DNA from: Macrothele yani | Taxonomy: Eukaryota > Arthropoda > Arachnida > Araneae > Macrothelidae | NCBI GenBank assembly: GCA_039090855.1 | Contig: CM077011.1 | Coordinates: forward strand, 29,913,001-29,977,000 | Length of the DNA stretch: 64,000 nucleotides | Reading direction: 5' to 3' | Shown here: one piece after another, positions 24,591 through 33,658 of the stretch | Position numbering within the stretch: position 1 is the first letter of the stretch | Layout: every line of letters starts with the position of its first letter | Translations under genes and position numbers: made by a program | The notes under the pieces: model-generated | What the model saw: the letters and a program-made list of their open reading frames with translations, nothing else | What the model was told of the DNA's origin: nothing | Databases searched by the model: none

Positions 24591-24960
24591 CTGTTGGCAC
24601 CCACTGCTCCCTCAGTCTTCTCCAACTTCCTCGATCCTTAGCCTCAATCCAGCATTTAACTCCTCTAAATTTTTGAAGGTCATCTCTCCATCTTGTTCTC
24701 TGGTGCCCCCTTCGTCTCTTTCCATCTGTCGGCTGCCATTCTGTTATTAATCGCGTCCATCTTTCAGTCTTCCAACATGTCCAGTCCATCTTCACTTTGA
24801 TTCTTTTGTTATTTTTATAATATCTATTATTCCTGTTCTTTCGCTTATAAGTACATTTCTAACTCTGTCTCTTCTTGTTATTCCCAGCATTCTTCTCTCT
24901 AACTTTCTTCTGTGATACTCCACGTTTCACTTCCATAAGTAGATACGGGGTTGATACTTA
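24586..24960 (-). pseudogene. LINE C-terminal fragment
   Basis: On the minus strand it encodes, in shifted frames, the typical tail of RTE-like LINE reverse transcriptases: 'YLLMEVKRGVSQKKVREK' in one frame and 'MLGITRRDRV' and 'KWRWTGHVGRLKDG' in others, then 'RRRGHQRTRWRDDLQKF' and 'WRRLREQW'. The catalytic RT domain is absent. It lies antisense within SINE-B. Confidence 0.7.
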
Positions 24961-25172
24961 TTGTTTCTAAGGGTTGTTTAGGACCTGAGGTCAGACATTC
25001 CCTGAAATCTTCTACATAAATCTTTAATTTAGGTCCACTAGTTCCAGGGAAGGGCGAGAACCAGTGTCATAAGAAAAACGCAACATCCATGCTACCGCGG
25101 AATTCAAATTGGGACTCGTCTTGGACAAAAGGTCTCAAGCCACCGCTTAGACCACTGCGCTGCCAGGAGGGA

Positions 25173-26058
25173 AAACTCCTGATATAACCCTTATGAATGT
25201 GCACTTGAAGGAGAGGTTGGAAAGGGACCGAACAGGCATTTTTATTTTTTTATTTTGCATTTAAAAGTACTTCTCATGCTTTGGCCTTTAACTCTTACGC
25301 TGAAACGGAACGAGCATTGCTGGTTAACGTCCATCTCCATTTCGATGCAGCGGATACGATTGAAGTCGGAATGCTATCCGAGCGAACATTAACCTTGGCA
25401 AATAGCTAACGAGACGATTAGTGTTGAGTAGTAATGAAATAACTCAAAGTAGAGTGAAATTAAAAAAAAAAAAAACCCTTACCTTTTTGCACGGGAGGGG
25501 AAGTTTAGGGGCATTAAAATGAAACATATACCTCACAAAAAATGACACAACATATCATATTAACTAGCAATGCAGGATGATTCACATGCACAGATACAGA
25601 ATGGAAATTTTTGTTGCTGTTTTGTCTCGGAATCTGAAAATCTTAAATACATACCGATATTAATGTGCTGATAATGAAGACATAACTACGTAACATAAAG
25701 CTAGTAATACAAGAGGGTAAATACGCAATCAATTTTGTTATTACTTTCTAGATAGGGTATCATGGAAAAGTGACGGAAGGCGATCGCTGGGGAAATCTGT
25801 TAAATGGCTTGTGATTCTGAAAGCGAATCAGCAGAGTTCCTCTGGAATCATGGGAAGCATACTAATGTTACCTCAACTTGAGGGATGCTCTTGCAATTAT
25901 ATGTCGGATTTGTGCATTTGTACTTGACGCAGTGAAAAACCAGAAAAATGTTTTATTCCGTAAAAAACCCGAATAATAATATCTTGGAAGTGTTTCTTTA
26001 TACCTTCTCACCCCAATTTTTTTAAATATGTAATAAACAGAAAAAATATTACCAAATA
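25173..26058. other. Unassigned DNA
   Basis: No gene or repeat recognised between the split SINE-A and the ATCGAT array. Confidence 0.4.
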
Positions 26059-27038
26059 GCGCTTCAGTTAAGTATCGTATTAATAGTAGTAGATACTGAA
26101 CGGTATGTATCCAATTAATGTTGATTAACGAGTTGTAAGCTTCGAATTAGGGTTAACAGATGAGGAGTAGTAAGTATTGAACGTGCCTTGATCGATAATA
26201 AACAGTGTGTATAAGATTAGAGTTATCGATAATCTGTAGCACTTATGTAATTAGTTCTGATCGATAATGCGTAATAAGTATCACATCTGCCTTAATCGAT
26301 AGTGATTACTAAGTATCGAATCAGCACTAATCAAAACTCAGTAGTAAGTAACGGGTTAACGTTAATCGATAACGAGCAGCGATTACCAAAAGAAACTACT
26401 CCATAATGAGGACTAAGTACCGAATCACCAGTAACTGTTAATAATCGGATTACCGATCTTCGATAACTAGGAGATATCAAATTAACACAAATCGATAATG
26501 AGTAGTAAGCATCAAATTAGAGTTGATGTTTACTACCCGGCATTGAAGAGTATGTATCAGATCAGCGTTATTGGTAATTTCTAGCACTTGTATCAGTAGT
26601 TCTAATCGATAATGTCTTAAAGATGTATCTCATCTACCCTAATCGATAATGTCTTAAAGATGTATCTCATCTACCCTAATCGATAGTGATTAGTAAGTAT
26701 CGAATCAGCATTAATAAACAATGGGTAGTAAGCAACTGGTTAACGTTGATCGATACCAAACAGTGGTTATCGAAATAGACTAATTCATTATAAGGAGTAA
26801 GTATCGAATCAGGAGGAACTGATAATGCCTAAAAATAATCAGATTACCGACATTGGATTCATAATAGATATCTAATTAACACCAATGGATAATGAGTAAA
26901 AAGCCTCTAACTAGCGCTAATCATTAATGATTGGGGTAAGTACGGAATTGGTACTAACTGATAAGGAGTAGTAATTGACAAATTAGTCCTAGCTGATAAT
27001 ACGTAGTAAGTTTGGAATTAGCGGTGATCGAGCAATCA
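26059..27038. repeat. Degenerate higher-order satellite rich in ATCGAT
   Basis: About 1 kb built from variants of a 40-45 bp unit like 'aatcgataatgagtagtaag' plus 'tatcgaatcagcattaa'. About ten ATCGAT hexamers occur (for example 26191, 26227, 26260, 26295 and 26640). Larger blocks recur at about 385 bp: the run from 'tagcacttatgtaattagtt' to 'ggttaacgttaatcgata' is matched by the run near 26583-26752. One 36-bp piece near 26605 is an exact tandem copy. The same frame is not open, so it is non-coding. Confidence 0.75.
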
Positions 27039-27300
27039 ATTTGTACTTCTGATCTTTTTCTTGGAATCTGAACATAACATGACACTGCAAGGTAAATATT
27101 TTAAATTGCCTTTCTCGTTTCTACTAAGAATTTTTGCCTTTTCAAGTTTGACGCAGTGATTTTGCCCAAAGTCAGAGTATGTTTTACAGCCTGTATTGGG
27201 TGTTTTCATATATGTTCATGTTTTATATATGAGTTATTGTTTGGCTGCGTAATTTTAAATATAAGTTAGTAAAGTTCTTGAAGATAGTAGCCAAGATTAC
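27039..27300. other. Unassigned DNA
   Basis: No gene or repeat recognised. Confidence 0.4.
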
Positions 27301-27313
27301 GACATTTCCTGTG

Positions 27314-27539
27314 CCGCCTCGGTGGCGCAGTGGTCTACGGCGTTGGCCTCTGATCATTCGTCCGTAAGGGGTCCGGGTTCGAATCCCGGTCAGGCATGGA
27401 TGTTGTGTTTGTCTTACGGCACTGGCTCTCTCCCTTCCCTGGAACCAGTGACCCTAAATTAGGGACGGGCGACTGCTTATAGCCCATTGAGTTGCTCACG
27501 GTGGTCGTTAAACCTCCAATCAAAACAAAAAAAACAAAA
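27314..27539 (+). repeat. SINE-A, complete, with target duplication
   Basis: Near-consensus copy with intact A box 'tggcgcagtgg' and B box 'ggttcgaatcc'. The 13-bp sequence 'gacatttcctgtg' lies immediately before (27301-27313) and after (27540-27552) it, the hallmark of LINE-driven target-primed insertion. The A-rich tail is interrupted by C. Minus-strand frame 27335-27598 is antisense SINE. Confidence 0.95.
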
Positions 27540-27749
27540 GACATTTCCTGTGGTCGAATACAGAAATACAGATGTTCCCCTGCTTTTGGTAGAACCATGT
27601 GATCTTCCTAAATTATCAGTACAATTTCATGATGTAGAGAACCTCGGCATCGTCCTTATGATAAACATTTTTATATTCTTACAGTCTTTTGCATAACATA
27701 ATCTCAAAATTCTCCAGGTAATTTTTTAAACATTTGAGAAAGTTCGTCC

Positions 27750-27912
27750 TGTGACGTACCTGCCAGCAGGACGCACACGACATAAAGGCAGATAGGAATC
27801 AGAATAAAACGTCCGCGTAGCTCAATTGGTAGAGCAACTTATTCCGGAATGAGGGGATCCGGGTTCGAATCCTGGCGTGGACAGAAATGACGGAGAAATT
27901 TACTTCGTTATA
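27750..27912 (+). repeat. TRIM 5' LTR
   Basis: 163 bp beginning 'tgtgacgtacctgcc'. It contains the tRNA-like segment 27811-27882. Paired with 28174-28336. Confidence 0.88.
27811..27882 (+). promoter_or_regulatory. tRNA-like Pol III promoter inside the LTR
   Basis: The acceptor ends 'gtccgcg' and 'cgtggac' pair over 7 bp. The D arm 'gctc/gagc' includes the A box 'tagctcaattgg', and the T arm includes an exact B box 'ggttcgaatcc'. The anticodon arm has collapsed to the near-palindrome 'cttattccggaatgag', which leaves no normal 7-nt loop, so this is not a working tRNA gene. It could still recruit TFIIIC. Confidence 0.75.
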
Positions 27913-27913
27913 A

Positions 27914-27925
27914 TGGTGCCCGAAC
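27914..27925 (+). promoter_or_regulatory. Primer binding site of the TRIM
   Basis: 'tggtgcccgaac' begins with TGG, the complement of a tRNA CCA end, and lies one base after the LTR. The exact priming tRNA is not identified. Confidence 0.75.
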
Positions 27926-27952
27926 TATCCGGATGACCCGACCGTTCAAAAT

Positions 27953-28059
27953 CTCGCAATGGTGTGATGTTATTTCCACACCGCGAGATAGGAAAAATCA
28001 GAAAATCCCTTCTCCAGCGCTTCGAAAAATAAATGTGTGTGACGTTGCATTCCACACAC
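27953..28059 (+). other. Two stem-loops in the TRIM leader
   Basis: Stem 1: 'ctcgc' + 'ggtgtg' pair with 'cacacc' + 'gcgag' (27953-27987). Stem 2: 'gtgtgtg' (28035-28041) pairs with 'cacacac' (28053-28059). Such hairpins downstream of a PBS are where retroelements keep dimerisation or packaging signals; that role is inferred. Confidence 0.5.
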
Positions 28060-28173
28060 CAGATTGATTGGGAGTTCTCAAGTGCACGTTATACAGTGGA
28101 TGGCTGCCTGCAACGATTCATGGTCACGGCTGACCCGTGGGCCATGCCCCCGGCCCTCTTTGGGGGGGGGAGA

Positions 28174-28336
28174 TGTGACGTACCTGCCAGCAGGACGCAC
28201 ACGACATAAAGGCAAATAGCAATCAGAATAAACGTCCACGTAGCTCAATTGGTAGAGTGACTTATTCCGGAATGAGGGGATCCAGATCCGAATCCCGGCG
28301 TAGACCAAAAATGACGGAGAAATTTACTTCGTTATA
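28174..28336 (+). repeat. TRIM 3' LTR
   Basis: Same length as the 5' LTR. Its tRNA-like part has mutations in the B box ('agatccgaatccc'). Confidence 0.88.
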
Positions 28337-28961
28337 GTCCATATTAATAAAAAAATTTTGATGCTGTGTAGAAAAGAGCTAGTCAAAAACCCTGCACACA
28401 CTGAATTTCCACAACACATTCCTCACAAGTTGGAGTTGAGAGATATGTTTTTTCTACATACATTAGTGTAAAGAGAAAACTATAGGCAGCGGGACACAAT
28501 CGAAACCTCTCAAGAGGTTGGCACACAGAAGGACCAGAAGTTTTCCGCCACCCAACTAGAAGCAGCCGTTTCGTTCCCACCTGAACGGGTACGTGATCAG
28601 TTGCCTTGCCAACTCACTCAATCCGTCTTATCAAAAACATAGAATACCTTGCTGGATTGTCTTTGTTCCTTAATGTGTTTTCAACCTTCAGTTATTTAAA
28701 TCAAAGGCTATGGCACAGCTGCGCATTACCTTCCATGATATTCTTTCCTACATAAATTCTCCTTGAGTTACTGTTTTCGAGAGATCTATTGAAATGCCGC
28801 AACTTTTCCCCGTATGTTTCATAAAATGAGAAATCCGGACATTTTACATTATAATGTTGCAGCCAAACACAAGTCATTCTTTCAGTTGATCCAAGGGAGT
28901 TCTTTAATCTTTAGGTGTTGTGAGTTTTAATGGAAGTACTGTTTTGAATGTTATTGGACAT
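28337..28961. other. Unassigned DNA
   Basis: No gene or repeat recognised. Confidence 0.4.
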
Positions 28962-29176
28962 CTTTTTTTTTTAGGGGGGGGGGATTTAACGACCACTGTG
29001 AGCAACTTAATGGACAATAAACAGTCGTCCACCACTAATTTAGGGCCACTGATTCCAGCGAGGGAAGATAGCCAGATTCGTAGGACAAACACACCACCCA
29101 TCCCTCATCCGGGATTTCAACTCGGGACCAGTCATAAGAACGGTCACAAACCAGCATTTAAGACCATTGAGTCAGC
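28962..29176 (-). repeat. SINE-A copy
   Basis: Starts with poly(T)/G-run, then 'gatttaacgaccactgtgag', 'ccactaatttagggccactg' and a decayed head. Confidence 0.75.
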
Positions 29177-29378
29177 TTATTGGATTTTACACGAGAATAT
29201 CCTCTGACGACCCACGAAATGGTCGTACGTATTACACACAGGAATGCAGTGGAGGCCTGGCAGGGACAGGCTAGTTTTTACGTAACTGAAACGATCTTTT
29301 TTTTAAATTTACAGTATTTATTAAATCGTCGCCTATCGAAATCGACATTTTTTTTAAAACAAATAATCTTAACCAAGT

Positions 29379-29382
<4 letters not shown>

Positions 29383-29425
<43 letters not shown>
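29383..29425. repeat. (CT)n microsatellite
   Basis: About 21 CT units. Frames crossing it on either strand (29180-29500, 29271-29492) are by-products. Confidence 0.9.
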
Positions 29426-29427
<2 letters not shown>

Positions 29428-30070
29428 CTTTTTACATGGTGGCTATGCGCAAGCCACTTCTTTTTTTCAAGATGGTACCACTGATTACACACAAATATAA
29501 ATCACCCGATATATTCGTCAAACGAGTGTTTGAAAATTAGATAATTATGCTTTTATCATTAAACGGAAATCCACATTCAAAGTGCAGCAAATTTCCTTCG
29601 TTTTCTATTATTTATTATTATTTTTTTCCATTTTTTAATGCAAGTCACGCAATCATTCATCTACCATGAGCAGACGTACCATATTTTTACGAAACAAAAC
29701 CAAAGAAGTAGAATAATGGCAAATGAAGTCATAACAGTTATAAATGAATGAAGCTCGTGTTTACAAATAATTATTAAAAATAAAAAAGACAGATAATGCA
29801 TGCAATTTATTTTTTAAATTCTGATTAAACGTAAGGGTATGCACGGGCGTGGAGAGACCGAGCGTGACACGGGATTAAAAAGTAGAAGAAGAGAAGAGTT
29901 TTGGTTCACAAAATGGAGACCAATTTGCGACAATATTAGTCGTATTTTCTTTTCTGTTCGACTAATTTAAATTAGCAAATAAAATGAAATCCAATTAGAT
30001 TTTTTAAATTAAATTTGATTTTCCCTGGTTAGGTGATTCCCACCAAATGAACTATCAGTTTAAGAAACAT
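29426..30070. other. Unassigned AT-rich DNA
   Basis: No gene or repeat recognised. Confidence 0.4.
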
Positions 30071-30559
30071 TTCATTAGATATATTATGAGAAATGTTACG
30101 GTTTCTCCCTCCACCACCTATTTTTCTGTTCCCATCCAGTTAAAACATTGACCTCTAAAATTCGGAGTCGTCCCGGTGGCGCAGTGGTATAAGCCCTGGC
30201 TTCTGATCATTCGTTCTAGTTAACTCCGGGTTCGAATCCCGATGAGGCATGAATGTCGCGTTTCTCTTACACCACTGGCTCTCTCCCTTCCCTGAAATTA
30301 GTGACCCTAAATCCCATTAGATATTTCATAAGAAATATTACGGTCTCTCCCTACCACCATCCAATTCTCTGTTTCCATCCAGTTAAAACATTGAACTCTA
30401 GAATTTGGAGCGGTCCCGGTGGTGCAGTGGTATAAGCCCTGGATTTTGATCATCCGTTCGAGTTAAGTCCGGGTTCGAATCCCGGTGAGGATTGGGTGTT
30501 ATGTTTGTCTTACGGCACTGGCTAGCTCTCTCCCTCCCCTGAAACCAGTGGACTTAAAT
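30071..30559 (+). repeat. 242-bp tandem duplication containing SINE-A
   Basis: Unit 1 (30071-30312) and unit 2 (30313-30559) both contain 'cattagatat..', 'agttaaaacattga' and then the SINE-A head. In unit 1 SINE-A stops after 'gtgaccctaaat'; unit 2 continues into a complete 3' end. The duplication therefore happened after the SINE inserted, with one breakpoint inside it. Confidence 0.8.
30168..30312 (+). repeat. SINE-A 5' part (duplicated)
   Basis: A box 'tggcgcagtgg' and B box 'gggttcgaatccc' present; truncated in the body by the duplication junction. Confidence 0.8.
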
Positions 30560-30624
30560 TAAGGACGGGCGACTACTTAGAGACCTTTGAGTGGCTCACG
30601 GAGGTCGTTAAACCCCACACCCAA
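30409..30624 (+). repeat. SINE-A, complete copy
   Basis: Head 'ggtcccggtggtgcagtgg', B box 'gggttcgaatccc', body and tail 'gtcgttaaaccccacacc' with A/C-rich tail. Confidence 0.85.
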
Positions 30625-31421
30625 AAACAACAACAAACAAAAAACAACCTTCTGAAATGAAATTCGTTTCGCACTCAGTAATCTTTTCCGCAGGTTTTAC
30701 TTTCGCCTTACAGAGAGCGTAGCAGCGCCGATCATCGCACAGTGGAAAAGAAAGACATGGAAGTGTGTCACGAACCAGTCGATTTCATTAACTGCAACTG
30801 AATTCAACTTTCCGAAATATAAATTTAAGGCTTAATATAGGTTGGGAAGCATTAGGCCTTAGAAGTTTCATCTTAGATGGACCAGACCTAAGACGAAGCT
30901 TTTAGGAGTTCCCTACATCACAGGAAATATAGAAAATAACCCCCGTCAAAACAAAATTGTATGCATAATATATAATATATGTAGGTACCTGTACTAAAAT
31001 GCACACTGAAAATAAGAACGGGAAGATTTAAAACAGATTTTTGCAAAATATTATATAATTTAAACAATTTTTAGTAGTAAAATTGTGATGTTTTTGATCA
31101 AATTAAATTGTCACGTTGCGAGAAATTCCACGTTGACAGACGAAAATGTAAGCAGCACGATAATTCTGTACTGTTTTAAACATTTTTTTTTTTGGTAGAA
31201 ATCAATGGTTTAAAGTAAGTTATATTATCAAGTTATCAAAAATTCCACGCAGGTTGTTCAAAATATTGGCACGATAACGTTGCGCAAGTGTTTTAAGTCA
31301 CCGATTAAATTGCTCGTGCTTTTGTTTTGATGTTCTGGTTGCTTAGACCCTACTTGGAAACTAGCGGAATCAATTTCAACTCGATTCTGTGCTCTTAGAA
31401 ATAGATGTACAAGTTGGTACA
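30625..31421. other. Unassigned AT-rich DNA
   Basis: No gene or repeat recognised. Confidence 0.4.
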
Positions 31422-31425
31422 TTAA

Positions 31426-31852
31426 GGTGGACCCACCTAAAATCTTTGCCTTGTATTTCCAATGGGCAAACTTCTGTAGTCATTTTCTTCACAATTAATG
31501 CGTTTCCAAGTATGAAAAATTGAACATCGATGAAAATAACTTCATATTATAGCCAAGTATAATTAATATTTTCTAACTACTGACGTTATCAATTTCTAAC
31601 TACTGACGTTATCAATGTACAGGTCGTGCCATTTATTTCCCGGTTTCAACACCACCGAACGAAAAGTTATTGATTTTTAATATAATTATGGTTAAGTTTT
31701 AGGAAAGATTAAGTATACTAAGCTATAATGTGTATTTATTTTTATTGTTGTACAAATTTTCATCCTTGGGACGCATTAATTGTGAAGAAAATGGCTACAG
31801 AAATTTGCCTATTGGAAATACTGTACAAGGCAAACATTTTAGGTGGATCGAC
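31426..31852. mobile_element. piggyBac-type MITE with long inverted repeats, copy 1
   Basis: 427 bp flanked by TTAA (31422-31425 and 31853-31856), the piggyBac target signature. The two halves are inverted copies of each other over about 150 bp: 'cttcacaattaatgcgtttcc' on the left against 'gggacgcattaattgtgaag' on the right. A 25-bp piece with 'ctactgacgttatcaa' is duplicated in tandem near 31575-31615. Non-coding. A second copy is at 41647-42082. Confidence 0.8.
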
Positions 31853-31982
31853 TTAATGGAGCAGGGGAGATGGCATTTTATAGTCTGTTGAAAAGAGCGA
31901 TTTCGCACTTCAACCGAGTTGTTAGTGGAAGGAAGGTTTTAGAGAACTCTACAGTTAACGCCTCACATGGAATTATAACATA

Positions 31983-32380
31983 ATTGCTGAAGGAAATGGA
32001 TTATGCCGTCAGGAAATGGCAGAGCGGTCTAAGTGATGGCTTCTGATCATTCGTCCGAGATGGGTCCAGGTTTGAATCCCGGTGAAGCATGGATGTTGTG
32101 TTTGTCTTACGGCTCTGGCTCTTCGCCTTCCCTGGAGTCAGTGGCCCTGAATTAGGGACGGGCGACTGCTTACTATATAGCCCATTGAGTTGCTCACGGT
32201 GGTCGTTAAACCTCCAATTAAAAAAAAAATGGATTACAACTTGATTGTATTTCAGGGCGTCCGTATTGTGTCTGAAAAACTGTGATTCTAATTGTGATTC
32301 TGAATAATTCTTCCAGACCCAATACGGGCACCATGAAACACATTAATTTGTAATCCATTTCTCTCAGGAACTACGTTATT
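31983..32380. repeat. Fold-back MITE interrupted by SINE-A
   Basis: 'aaatggattacaacttg', 'tatttcagggcgtccgtatt' (left) pairs with 'aatacgggcaccatgaaaca', 'tttgtaatccattt' (right, 32320-32378). SINE-A sits inside the left arm, duplicating 'aatggatta'. Confidence 0.7.
32004..32230 (+). repeat. SINE-A, complete copy
   Basis: Near-complete, with mutated boxes ('tggcagagcgg', 'ggtttgaatcc'). Target duplication 'aatggatta' before and after. Small 'tatata' insertion in the tail. Confidence 0.85.
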
Positions 32381-32930
32381 GATCAAAAATCAGAGAGTGA
32401 CGTAGCCTATGGGTCCACGGTAAGCTCGTTTGTGTGTTTTCTGTGATGACGGGGCCGTTTTTGTTGACGTTATTTCGGTCTCGGCCACATTTGTAGCTCC
32501 CGGAGCGAAATTTCATAGCGAGTCCCAAAGCAAAATATTATTACGGTCACTAGAAAACATAAGTCTCATATTTTAATACAGCCGTTAACTAAAAATTGTT
32601 GTCAGTAAATAACACACACAAAAACTATCAAGAAGAAATTATTATCGCAAAGAAGTATTTGCGTTAAGCTTAAAAAACGTTCATAATATGAACTGAAAGT
32701 TCAGAGAGTGATAGAAAGTAAAAAGTGTTAAAATCTACGATTTCTACTAATAAAAGTAGTTCACATACGCCGTCTCAGCACGATATCAAAACTTTTAGAC
32801 AATCAAAGCGTGAAAGTTAAAATACGAAATTTATTTACAACTAAAAATATTATACAGTTAAAAGCACGAAAGAAGCGAGATCTTTCGGGTTTGCTACAAG
32901 CCCATTCACAAGCTAAAGAATGCCACCGAT

Positions 32931-33221
32931 CAAATGATCATATGTAGAGGATTTTAGGAAGTGAGTGTCTGACGCCAGGTCTTAAACAACCCTTAAAAAT
33001 AGGAAACTAGGAGATTTGGGCTAGAGTGCCCGATAGGAAAGCGCCACGGAAGCGAAGTACAAAGGGGGAGGAAGACGCCCTTATTTGTTACCGGGAGACC
33101 AGTACCCGGGGTCCGACGGCTTAACGTGCCCATCCGACGCACGGTGGATATTTAGTGGATCAAGCGTTCGTACCTGCCTGGGATCGAACCTGAGGTCCTT
33201 TCCGTGGCAGCCACGAAAGTG
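32931..33221 (-). repeat. SINE-B, 5'-truncated
   Basis: Antisense order: tail 'tatgtagaggattttaggaa', core 'ggcttaacgtgcccatccga' and B box (antisense 'gggatcgaacc'). The A-box end of the head is missing. Preceded by 'gaatgccaccgat' and followed by the near-identical 'gaatgcccccggta'. Confidence 0.8.
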
Positions 33222-33234
33222 AATGCCCCCGGTA

Positions 33235-33658
33235 GGTAGGGTCAGCGTCATTTTCTTGTAGGACTACCGTCCACAGGTAGTAGAGTTTAGGTCCCAGCCA
33301 CCTATAGCGAGATCGCCTTTTGGGCAGGACACAGAAACGGAAGGAATGAGAGCAAGTCTAGTGACTTTTGACAGAACAGTTTGTAGTGAGATTAGAGTAC
33401 AGTAGATGGCGCCACCGTACAAGTACGACATTGCACAGAGATGGGTGAGAGAATTTCAGGGAGGACATAGGAAAGGATACCCATTTAACCAGTGGGTCCA
33501 GCCTGGGGGCCGTCACTTTACGTGCTCGTCCGATGCACGGCGGATATTCAGCGATTGTTAGTAAATCACGCCATCTCTGAAAGATCAGCCCAGGCTTGAA
33601 CCTGGGGACCCAGCATCGATAGCCTGAAACACTAACCACTAAGCCATCCGCGGCTCCA
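33235..33658 (-). repeat. SINE-C, complete
   Basis: tRNA-like head at the right end (antisense 'taagccatccgcggctcc', B box antisense 'ggcttgaacctggg'), core related to SINE-B, and a distinct long 3' half ('ggacacagaaacggaaggaa', 'gattagagtacagtagatgg'). Flanked by the 13-bp duplication 'aatgcccccggta' (33222-33234, 33659-33671). The frame 33358-33771 on the minus strand is the SINE itself. Confidence 0.8.

Larger units (their letters stand above)
24097..25024 (+). repeat. SINE-B composite carrying a minisatellite and LINE fragment
   Basis: Head 24097-24165 is tRNA-like (A box 'tggtctagtgg', B box 'ggatcgatccc'). The SINE-B core runs to about 24290 ('gttggatgggcacgttaagc'). The element's 3' end is at about 24965-25024 ('gggttgtttaggacctgagg', 'gaaatcttctacat'). 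Between these SINE-B halves lie an irregular minisatellite and an antisense LINE piece. The whole unit is flanked by a 12-bp target duplication, so it integrated as one piece or was enlarged afterwards. Confidence 0.75.
24003..25172 (-). repeat. SINE-A split by a 928-bp insertion
   Basis: The 3' half (antisense) lies at 24003-24096 and the 5' half resumes at 25025-25172. The 12-bp sequence 'taatttaggtcc' occurs at both junctions (24085-24096 and 25025-25036), a target-site duplication created by the inserted SINE-B composite. Confidence 0.85.
27750..28336 (+). mobile_element. TRIM (miniature LTR retrotransposon) with tRNA-like LTRs
   Basis: A 587-bp element: 5' LTR 27750-27912, internal region 27913-28173, 3' LTR 28174-28336. 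The host bases 'gtcc' flank both outer ends (4-bp target duplication). Just inside the 5' LTR is a primer-binding-site-like 'tggtgcccgaac' (27914-27925); just before the 3' LTR is a purine tract 'gggggggggaga' (28162-28173). There is no coding capacity, so it must have borrowed its enzymes. LTRs start TGTGACG and end GTTATA, and differ at roughly a dozen of 163 positions by eye. The autonomous partner is not in this window. Confidence 0.88.

Noticed and set aside
24388..24750. 120-codon plus-strand frame rich in LSY/LIL repeats
   Set aside because: Translation of the SINE-B minisatellite and antisense LINE fragment.
27811..27882. tRNA-Arg(CCG)-like gene
   Set aside because: The acceptor, D and T arms pair, but the anticodon arm is a self-complementary hairpin without a 7-nt loop, and the segment recurs inside LTRs. 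It is a tRNA-derived promoter and not a tRNA gene.
29180..29500. Frames on both strands across 29.2-29.5 kb
   Set aside because: Both depend on the (CT)n microsatellite.
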